Assembly (NCBI GenBank): GCA_041391425.1
Contig: JAWKNZ010000002.1
Coordinates: forward strand, 310,001 to 374,000
Reading direction: 5' to 3'
Length of the DNA stretch: 64,000 bases
Origin: JAWKNZ01 sp041391425
Lineage (GTDB): Bacteria > Bdellovibrionota_B > Oligoflexia > Oligoflexales > JAWKNZ01
Below the pieces are notes generated by a model, which saw only the letters and a program-made list of their open reading frames with translations, was not told the origin of the DNA and did not search any database. The position numbers and the translations under genes are program-made. This document shows, one piece after another, positions 1-6,919 of the stretch. The first letter of the stretch is position 1. Each line of letters opens with the position of its first letter.

Positions 1-359
1 ATGAGCCCTTTAAATTTCACTTCTAGCTGATAGTTGGCTTCAGTCGAAGCCTTTTTTGCTCCTTTTAAGGTCCATGAACCAGCATTTTCTTTCATTAAGT
101 TGGATTCGGCTAGGTCCCACCATATTTTATGTGGAGATTCTTCGTACATATTCAAAATATAGTAAAATTTCTTAACTAAATTCAAATCATAGCGTACTTG
201 GCAAATAGAGCCTGTTTCTTGTGCTGGTAACACTTGCACTTGTGTAACTCCTGGTAAATATTCTGGATAGCTATCATAATCCCTAATACCTGCAAAAACT
301 TCGTCTATACTTCCCGTAAAGGTGTGCTTTTTTCGACTACTGCCATAACTCAACCTCAT
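1..359 (-). CDS. SRPBCC/polyketide-cyclase-like protein, C-terminus cut off by the window
   Basis: An open frame reads from an ATG at 359 down to the window edge (119 codons, no stop), so only the N-terminal part is seen. The protein has the look of a START/SRPBCC (Coq10/RatA-like) fold: an early helix with DEVFAGIRDYDSYPEYLPGV, then alternating strands ending in WWDLAESNLMKENAGSWTLK. In that family the Y-x-x-Y/F-P-x-(F/Y)-L-P segment after the first helix is typical; members bind hydrophobic ligands such as quinones or bind ribosomes. The start at 359 is chosen because the overlapping ATG at 346 in another frame meets a stop after 13 codons. It is divergent from khpA. The family call is from the visible pattern only and the ligand is unknown. 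Confidence 0.6.
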   Translation of the reverse strand, partial: MRLSYGSSRKKHTFTGSIDEVFAGIRDYDSYPEYLPGVTQVQVLPAQETGSICQVRYDLNLVKKFYYILNMYEESPHKIWWDLAESNLMKENAGSWTLKGAKKASTEANYQLEVKFKGL

Positions 360-477
360 CTTCCATTAATGCTCGATTTCCTATAAACTTTACTATAACC
401 ATGCTCTAGTCTCCAGCATAGGTGTGGCAAAATTTCATATGTTGTATGTTGTACCGAAAATTTTATGGAAGTGAAAT

Positions 478-732
478 ATGAGCGGTGATGAAGTATCAAT
501 GAAATCATTAGTTGAGTATGTTGCGAAATCTCTTGTTGATGAAGTAGATCGTATAGAAATTACTGAGATCGAGGGAAATCAAACTAACATTATTGAACTT
601 AAAGTGGCGAAGGAAGATATTGGCAAGGTCATAGGTAGACAGGGCCGTACTGCCGATGCTATCCGTACAATTTTAAATTGTGCAGCAGCAAAGTGTTCAA
701 GACGATATATTTTACAAATCATTGATGAGTGA
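478..732 (+). CDS. khpA: KhpA-type KH-domain RNA-binding protein
   Basis: An 84-residue single KH domain. The GxxG loop that grips RNA is seen as IGKVIGRQGRTADAIRTIL (about residues 50-68), followed by the last strand and helix, and the length is typical for KhpA/YlqC. In other bacteria KhpA dimerises with KhpB and binds many RNAs, affecting cell size and division. Here a GGAAG ribosome site lies about 6 bases before the ATG. It is 6 bases upstream of the nagZ frame, so the two are probably cotranscribed. KhpA often sits next to rpsP, ffh or rimM; here ffh is 52 kb away, so the usual neighbourhood is lost. Confidence 0.88.
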   Translation: MSGDEVSMKSLVEYVAKSLVDEVDRIEITEIEGNQTNIIELKVAKEDIGKVIGRQGRTADAIRTILNCAAAKCSRRYILQIIDE

Positions 733-738
733 TAGTCT

Positions 739-1739
739 ATGACAGATGCTGCAGCTGCTGTTGTGTCAGGTTCGTGTGAAGGTACGCTTCTTACGCCAGA
801 TGAGGTTTCTTTTTTAAAAAAAGAGTCCCCAGTTGGTTTGACCATTTTTTCACGTAATATCGAACAAGAGAATCAAGGCCGTCTAACTCAGCTTGTTGAA
901 GAAATTCAAAGTTATAGGCAGGTTGGACTACCGGCAATGATTGTATCTATTGATCAGGAAGGGGGCGTGTCGCAAGGCTTAAGCCTCCTTTTATGAATTT
1001 AGGTCCTGCTTTGAATATCGAAGGTGGAAAGACTGATCAGTCTGCAGTTGAAAGGTTAAAGGCTTATGGACAAGAATTAGGAAAATCTTTATTTGAACTT
1101 GGCATCAATTGTAATTTTGCACCGGTGCTGGATATATTGACCGAACCTACTAATATTGCTATAGGCGACAGATGTTTTGGTAAAGAGCCTTCGTCAGTTG
1201 TGATTCGTGGTGGTGCGGTCTTGATGGGAATGAATGCCTCTGGTATTTTAACTTGCATCAAACATTTTCCAGGTCAAGGAAATGCTAAGATCGATACTCA
1301 TGAGAGTGCAGCTACTATCGATATTTCCCTTACATTACTTCATCAAAGGGAGCTCTTCCCTTTTGTTAGTTTGCATAAATATGCACCAATGTTGATGGTA
1401 TCTCACTGTAAGTATCCTAGTTTGGATACGAAGCCTGCAAGCCTTAGTAAAGCTATTATGACAGATTTGATTAGAACCGATTTGAAATACACAGGTGTTG
1501 TCGTAACTGATGATATGACGATGGGTGCTATGCCTTCTGATATTAAAGCGTGGAAAGAATCGATTCTTGCTTCGATTGCTGCGGGTGCAGATTTGGTCTT
1601 AGTTTGTAATAGCCTTGAAAAGTGGCAAATGGCCTTAGATGCTATCAGGGCTGAATCTAGTCGTAGTCACGCTTTCGCTAAAAGGTTAGCAGAAGCTGCG
1701 GCGCGCGTGACACAAATGAGACAAAAGTTTTTCCGTTAA
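739..1739 (+). pseudogene. nagZ: beta-N-acetylhexosaminidase (NagZ) with one frameshift
   Basis: NagZ is a cytoplasmic glycoside hydrolase family 3 enzyme that removes GlcNAc from recycled muropeptides. The first 75 or so codons (739-966) end with the family motif IDQEGG; the frame then runs to a stop at 996. Shifting by one base after GGGGGC (961-966) restores the expected RVARLKPPF and joins the ATG-lacking continuation to 1739. The downstream part keeps KHFPGQGNAKIDTH (about residue 165), which carries the His of the family's flexible loop, and VVVTDDMTMGAM with the nucleophilic Asp. The restored length is about 333 residues, normal for NagZ. A single missing base in a G/C run may be a true mutation, a phase-variable tract or a sequence error. 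The 3' end faces the CorC gene with an 11-base gap. Confidence 0.85.
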
Positions 1740-1751
1740 CTTTCCTACAGT

Positions 1752-3083
1752 CTATTCTTCAACTCTTTCAAGGTGTCTAGCTTCGAGAGGTTCACTGTTT
1801 TCTAGCTGTTCTTGAGTTACTCGTATCCTTTCAATGCGATGGCGAGAAACTTCAGTTACTTCCATTTTTAACGGTCCAGCTGTAACAGATTGCCCAACTT
1901 TCGGCATTTCAGAAACCAAAAGTGTGAGCCATCCTCCTAGGGTATCAGCTTCTTTGGTATCAACCTCATCTTCATCGATACCAAAATACACAAGAAATTC
2001 GCTGATAGATACTGATCCAGCAATATCATAAACCCCTTTACCAATTTCGAGAATTTTGGCCTCTTCAGCATCGTATTCGTCTTGAATCTCTCCAACGATC
2101 TCTTCGAGAATATCTTCCATGGTTACGATACCAGCGGTACCGCCATATTCATCAATTATTATAGAAAGGTGATTTTTCGTACTTTTTAAATCTTTAAATG
2201 CTTCCATAATCGATTTTGACTCGGGAGTAAAAAAAGCTTCACGCATTATATCTGTTATTTTTATTTTATCTAAATCTTTGCTTGTTTTTGCCATTTCTGT
2301 AAGTAAATCTTTTGCCAATATGACACCAACGACTTCATCGATGCTTTCTTTGTATATGGGAATTCTCGAGTGTCCTGTTTCAAGACATAGTCTTAAAACA
2401 TCTTCGAAAGAAGATAGTGAGGAAACTGCAGAGATATCTGTGCGGGGAGTCATTATCTCTCGTACGCGAGTTTCATCAAATTCGAACGCACCTTCAATAA
2501 TGTCTTTTTTAATATCTCCAAGCACGCCTGCTTTTTCACTTTCGTTTACCAAAAATTCTAGCTCAGCCTCAGACATTGCGGGAGGTTTATCTACTTCATC
2601 TGAAATAGCATTAACAACGCCATCAGCAAAACCAGAAAGTATTTTAGATATTGGCCGAACAAGGAATTCAAGTAATCTGATTATATTCATGGAAAATAGC
2701 GCCGTTGCCTCAGCATGGCTTTTAGCAAATGATTTTGGAACAATTTCTCCAAATACAAGAACTAAAAAGGTGATGGTTCCTGTTGCGACAGCGATCGCTT
2801 GATTCTGAAAATGGCGCACAGCCAATGACGTAGCAATTGCTGAAGCAAGAATATTTACAACATTGTTAAAAATTAGGATCGTCGATAGAACCCTTCCTGG
2901 ATGATCTACCCACAACATCAGCTGTTTTGCCGAATGCCCTCGAGTCTTTAATAGATACCGTGCACGTTGTGTGCCAAGTGTTGTAATGCCTGTTTCTGCT
3001 GAAGAAAAAAAAGCTGACATTATTAAACATACACCTATCATGATCAGACCGAATGAATCATCGTTTGCCATAAATTCAAACAT
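1752..3083 (-). CDS. CNNM/CorC-family transporter-like protein (hemolysin C family)
   Basis: 443 residues. The first 140 or so hold the DUF21/CNNM membrane region, starting with a helix at residues 13-30 containing MSAFFSSAETGITTL, in which the S/A-E-T motif is the family signature. A cytoplasmic CBS pair follows (PRTDISAVSSLSS and ITDIMREAFFTP, then IIDEYGGTAGIVTMEDILEE), and a C-terminal CorC/HlyC transporter-associated domain from about residue 345 (LGGWLTLLVSEMPKVGQSV). Family members are linked to Mg2+/Co2+ efflux. AAGGAAG lies 6-7 bases before the ATG, inside the end of ybeY, and the two genes overlap by 8 bases, indicating translational coupling. A ybeY-corC pairing is common in bacteria. 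Confidence 0.9.
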   Translation of the reverse strand: MFEFMANDDSFGLIMIGVCLIMSAFFSSAETGITTLGTQRARYLLKTRGHSAKQLMLWVDHPGRVLSTILIFNNVVNILASAIATSLAVRHFQNQAIAVATGTITFLVLVFGEIVPKSFAKSHAEATALFSMNIIRLLEFLVRPISKILSGFADGVVNAISDEVDKPPAMSEAELEFLVNESEKAGVLGDIKKDIIEGAFEFDETRVREIMTPRTDISAVSSLSSFEDVLRLCLETGHSRIPIYKESIDEVVGVILAKDLLTEMAKTSKDLDKIKITDIMREAFFTPESKSIMEAFKDLKSTKNHLSIIIDEYGGTAGIVTMEDILEEIVGEIQDEYDAEEAKILEIGKGVYDIAGSVSISEFLVYFGIDEDEVDTKEADTLGGWLTLLVSEMPKVGQSVTAGPLKMEVTEVSRHRIERIRVTQEQLENSEPLEARHLERVEE

Positions 3084-3663
3084 TTCTTGCTTCCTTCTGC
3101 TGAATACAGTTTTGCCAAATAGGCTTAGGTGATGTGTCGTTGGTAGAATATTCGTTTAATAATTGCATAATTTTCTTTTGTTGATCTAGCATAAGAATTT
3201 CATCGTTCTCCATTTCATGGTCGTGTCCACAAAGGTGGAGAAGGCCATGGATTAGTAAAAAACATACTTCTTTATCTAAAGATTGATTAATTTGAATTGC
3301 ATTGTTTAATGCCATTGATGGACATATTACAATATCTCCCAGAACTTCTATTGGAGAATGGTCTTTTTTTACGAATTTTGACCTTCCAATCTCGCTTTTT
3401 TTAATATTTTCAATGTTAGCCATTAACGGACTCTTCCAGTCGACTTGAGGAAATGACAACACGTCTGTGGGGCGATTGATTTGTCTATATTGCTCATTGA
3501 GTTCCTGTATCTGTGGCTCATCAATAAATTGAATACTTACTTCATGACCATCAACATGCAAGGCTTGGCAAGCCACAAAAATAATCTGCTCAATCTTACG
3601 ATTTGAAACAGTATATTGTAGCGAATTGTTTTCTATGTGGATCAAATGGCTGGGGTCGTCCAA
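3076..3663 (-). CDS. ybeY: endoribonuclease YbeY (16S rRNA 3'-end maturation)
   Basis: YbeY is a zinc-dependent single-strand endonuclease involved in 16S rRNA 3' maturation and ribosome quality control. The zinc-binding signature H-G-x-L-H-L-x-G-H-D-H is present as LIHGLLHLCGHDHE (about residues 136-149), preceded by the conserved RPTDVLSFPQ. The protein is 195 residues, somewhat longer than the usual 150-160: there are about 30 extra N-terminal residues and an insertion around residues 80-105 rich in Lys and Ser. It lies 7 bases downstream of the small unknown gene at 3670 and overlaps the CorC gene, so the three form one transcription unit. Confidence 0.93.
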   Translation of the reverse strand: MDDPSHLIHIENNSLQYTVSNRKIEQIIFVACQALHVDGHEVSIQFIDEPQIQELNEQYRQINRPTDVLSFPQVDWKSPLMANIENIKKSEIGRSKFVKKDHSPIEVLGDIVICPSMALNNAIQINQSLDKEVCFLLIHGLLHLCGHDHEMENDEILMLDQQKKIMQLLNEYSTNDTSPKPIWQNCIQQKEARNV

Positions 3664-3669
3664 GGGTTT

Positions 3670-4014
3670 TTAATGCCCTCCACTTTTAGGCTTTTTTTTC
3701 TGTTCCGACAGAGCTGCTGTTATTGAGATAACAGTGGCGTCGTTCTCCTTATTTTCTTTGCTGCTATCTACGGATTTTATTCTCATTAGACTCTTCCCTT
3801 GGTTTAAGGATGAGAGAGAAGATATTTTGGCAGCACGAGAGGAAGAATTTTCGCGTAGGCTTATTCTTTCTTTTTGAACTAGATCTTGTGCGAAACGGAA
3901 CATCTCTTCGAATGAAGATACCATAGTATTTTTTTGATCATTACTATTATCTTGAAGCTTACCTTGAGAGAGGTTAGCGTCAAGTTCTGAGTTGCTTTTA
4001 TTTTTGGTATTCAT
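3670..4014 (-). CDS. small hydrophilic protein of unknown function
   Basis: 114 residues, not recognised. The chain is rich in Ser, Lys, Asn and Glu, with a central helical stretch SFEEMFRFAQDLVQKERISL (about residues 34-53) and no membrane segment or signal peptide; the ends look disordered. It ends 7 bases before ybeY, so it is probably the first gene of the ybeY-corC unit. The tight spacing is the main reason to believe it is real. No function can be inferred. Confidence 0.55.
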   Translation of the reverse strand: MNTKNKSNSELDANLSQGKLQDNSNDQKNTMVSSFEEMFRFAQDLVQKERISLRENSSSRAAKISSLSSLNQGKSLMRIKSVDSSKENKENDATVISITAALSEQKKKPKSGGH

Positions 4015-4114
4015 AATCTTTAAATTAAACCAGCAAATATAAGTTCGAAAGCTTTATTGTAGCACGAAAATCATGCACAAGGTATCGGGAAGAAGCGATG
4101 AATAGTTTAATTTT

Positions 4115-4822
4115 TCATATAATGTTGGATGAATTTACCCAAGTTTTTTCGTAAATAGGTAATTTTTCAAGTCGAAACTTACGTTCGAAGGTAGATTCGA
4201 ATGTTTGTCTGCAAAGGCTATTAGGCACCAAAGTATCCATAAATCCATTTAATTTCAAATGGTTACATGATTCATCAAAATATTCTTTTTTGTCAGTTTT
4301 GAACCATAAAAAACCGCTTTTTTTGACTTTACGTGCCAGTATTTCGCTGAACTGCCTATTTATTAGCCTGTTTTTTGCTTGCTTCTTCTTACTCCAAGGG
4401 TCAGGAAAGAATATTATGACCCCGTCGAGCTCATGATCTGCAACTATGGAGTCTAATTGTTTCGCGCTTCCCAGTATTACGGCAACATTGTCCAAATCTG
4501 CTTTTTTGGCACGCTGTGCCGTCATGACTACTCTTTTGAACGTGATATCCATACCGATAAAGTTCAAATCTGGAAAGGCTTTTGCCATTTCAATAATTGT
4601 TTTCCCCTTGTGACAGCCAATTTCTAAAATCAGCTTATTCTCTTTTAATCTTTCGGGGAATTTATTGATCCATTTACCTTTCATACCATCCAATGCTGGG
4701 CCATAGGTTATGGGCAAGGTGCCGTCTAATTGCCCTTCCATTAGCTTGCTGACGTATGGATTGACTTGTGAGTCTAGGCGTGAAGCCACGTCATCAAAAA
4801 GGTTAGTATGGAGCAATGACAT
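4115..4822 (-). CDS. trmB: tRNA (guanine-N7-)-methyltransferase
   Basis: A class I SAM methyltransferase that makes m7G46 in tRNA. Motif I is seen as LILEIGCHKGKTIIEMAK (about residues 65-82), then NFIGMDITFKRV, and the family signature VIIFFPDPWSKKKQAKNRL (about residues 134-152), whose PDPW-x-K-x-x-H/N-x-K/R-R pattern is diagnostic of TrmB. The 235-residue length is normal, with a short N-terminal extension. It is transcribed in the same direction as the RNase P RNA gene just upstream. It is not tightly linked to the next gene (100-base gap). Confidence 0.93.
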   Translation of the reverse strand: MSLLHTNLFDDVASRLDSQVNPYVSKLMEGQLDGTLPITYGPALDGMKGKWINKFPERLKENKLILEIGCHKGKTIIEMAKAFPDLNFIGMDITFKRVVMTAQRAKKADLDNVAVILGSAKQLDSIVADHELDGVIIFFPDPWSKKKQAKNRLINRQFSEILARKVKKSGFLWFKTDKKEYFDESCNHLKLNGFMDTLVPNSLCRQTFESTFERKFRLEKLPIYEKTWVNSSNII

Positions 4823-4879
4823 ATTATTCCTATTCTCTTAATTGTAAGTGCTATTTGTGGATATTCGATGTGAGATCAG

Positions 4880-5293
<414 letters not shown>

Positions 5294-5310
5294 ATGTCTC
5301 TCTAGTGGTC

Positions 5311-5339
5311 ATTTAGTTCGAAAGAAGTCCATCTGTCAA
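5311..5339 (-). promoter_or_regulatory. sigma-70-type promoter for rnpB
   Basis: On the minus strand TTGACA (5339-5334) is followed after 17 bases by CTAAAT (5316-5311). That places the start near 5303, about ten bases before the P1 helix of RNase P RNA. A perfect -35 box with correct spacing supports it; the -10 box is weaker. Confidence 0.6.
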
Positions 5340-5618
5340 ACCTAAAGTCAAAAATTATTCACTTTTATATGAAATGAAGTGCAGTATTTTTGCGCCCAAA
5401 ATGGTGATGCTTTGATAAAAAATCTTTGTAAAATCAATTAAATACCCACTAATATCACCATTTTCATCAAGAAGGATGTTGATATCCAATGTTACTTAAC
5501 CGTTTTTTTGTAAAGTATTTTCATTATAGAGCAATAAATGGTATTTCGGCAGCACTTTGATGGAAGCGCAGTATCGCTTCTAACAAGCCTCTATTTTGAA
5601 GTCGAATCCCCATAGATT
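5340..5618. other. gap between murA and rnpB
   Basis: AT-rich with no open frame of note. An 11-base inverted repeat (AAAATGGTGAT at 5398-5408 and ATCACCATTTT at 5454-5464, 45-base loop) could form a long hairpin. A second small hairpin with arms GAAGCG/CGCTTC lies near 5563-5582, just after the murA stop. Neither has a T-run, so no terminator is claimed. Confidence 0.4.
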
Positions 5619-6899
5619 TCAATTTTTGATATGTCGGATTGCCACTCCAAGGCTTTCTAATTTATTTCCTATTTGATAGTAGCCTCTTTCGATCTGGTAA
5701 ATATTGTTAATTTGGCTTGTTCCTTTGGCGATAGCAGCCGCCATTAACATGCTCATCCCCGCTCTAACATCTGGCGAGCTGAGGTGCGCGCCATAAAGTT
5801 GTGATGGGCCTGTGACGACTATACGATGTGGGTCACATAAAACTATATTGGCTCCCATAGAAATTAATTTATCTGTAAAAAACATCCTTCCTTCAAACAT
5901 TTTCTCAAAAAAAACGATCGTACCACTTGCTTGGGTTGCAGCTACAATTGTTACTGACATTAAGTCAGTCGGAAAGGCAGGCCATGGACCACTATAAATT
6001 GTGGCAATTCTTCCCGTAATATCATTTGATATGTTCATAGGCTTGTTGCCATCGATACTGATCTCTTTACCTTTAACTTCTGGCTGGATACCTAGCCGGT
6101 TAAATGTTTTAAACACGAATCTTAAATCTTCGGGCTCAGCTTCCTCAATTGTTATCTTTCCTCCCCCTATTGCCCCAAGGCAAATAAAGCTGCCGACTTC
6201 CATGAAATCTGGGCCAATCGTATGCGTGGTCCCATGTAGTTTTGCTACGCCATCAATTTTCAGCTGATTGGTGCCAATTCCAGATATTTTAGCTCCCATT
6301 GAATTTAATAGTTTAGCTATACCATTAACATGGGGTTCACATGCAGCATTGTGTAGAACTGTTGTGCCTTGTGATATGACCGAAAGCAAAAGTAGATTTT
6401 CAGTAGCAGTAACGCTTGGCTCATCAAGAAATATTTCTGTTCCCATAATATTTTTAATGGATCCAGTAATTACCGTGTCATAGCGAAGCTCAGCACCTAA
6501 GGCAATAATACCTTCGAAATGGGTATCTATCCTTCTAGCTCCAATCACGTCACCACCGGGGGCGCCTAGTTCTACCTTACCAAATCTTGATAATAATGGT
6601 CCGATAAGTAAAATAGATGCCCTAACTCGAGCACATAGGTCTGTAGGAGCGATATGATTATTTGCTGTTCGAGCATCGAGCGTTAGCTCTTCTTCTGAGT
6701 GCCACTCAACTTTGACGCCAAGATATTCCAAGATTTCGCAAATTGTGACGACATCGCGAATTTTAGGAACTCGCTTTAATGTGATAGGTTCATCGGTGAG
6801 AAGGCATGAGACAAGAGCGGGTAATGCTTCATTCTTATTTCCAGACGGACGCACGGACCCGTTAATTGGCCTACCGCCTTCAATGATAAAGCTCGACAT
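5619..6899 (-). CDS. murA: UDP-N-acetylglucosamine 1-carboxyvinyltransferase with Asp in place of catalytic Cys
   Basis: MurA transfers enolpyruvate from PEP to UDP-GlcNAc, the first committed step of peptidoglycan synthesis, in the cytoplasm. The 426-residue length, the N-terminal GGRPINGSVRPSGNKNEALP (UDP-sugar site, the Lys-Asn pair conserved) and DVRAGMSMLMAAAIAKG near the C-terminus identify it. The active-site loop reads APGGDVIGARRIDTH, so residue 117 (codon 6551-6549) is Asp where most MurA enzymes have the Cys that fosfomycin alkylates. Asp at this position is known in naturally fosfomycin-insensitive MurA (for example mycobacterial, chlamydial and Borrelia enzymes). It starts 20 bases after the SNF2 gene stop, so it is probably cotranscribed. 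Confidence 0.95.
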   Translation of the reverse strand: MSSFIIEGGRPINGSVRPSGNKNEALPALVSCLLTDEPITLKRVPKIRDVVTICEILEYLGVKVEWHSEEELTLDARTANNHIAPTDLCARVRASILLIGPLLSRFGKVELGAPGGDVIGARRIDTHFEGIIALGAELRYDTVITGSIKNIMGTEIFLDEPSVTATENLLLLSVISQGTTVLHNAACEPHVNGIAKLLNSMGAKISGIGTNQLKIDGVAKLHGTTHTIGPDFMEVGSFICLGAIGGGKITIEEAEPEDLRFVFKTFNRLGIQPEVKGKEISIDGNKPMNISNDITGRIATIYSGPWPAFPTDLMSVTIVAATQASGTIVFFEKMFEGRMFFTDKLISMGANIVLCDPHRIVVTGPSQLYGAHLSSPDVRAGMSMLMAAAIAKGTSQINNIYQIERGYYQIGNKLESLGVAIRHIKN

Positions 6900-6919
6900 C
6901 GTTATCGTCCCCTATATTC

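Noticed and set aside
5590..5615. GTCGAATCCCC resembling a tRNA T-loop
   Set aside because: No acceptor, D or anticodon arm fits around it on either strand.
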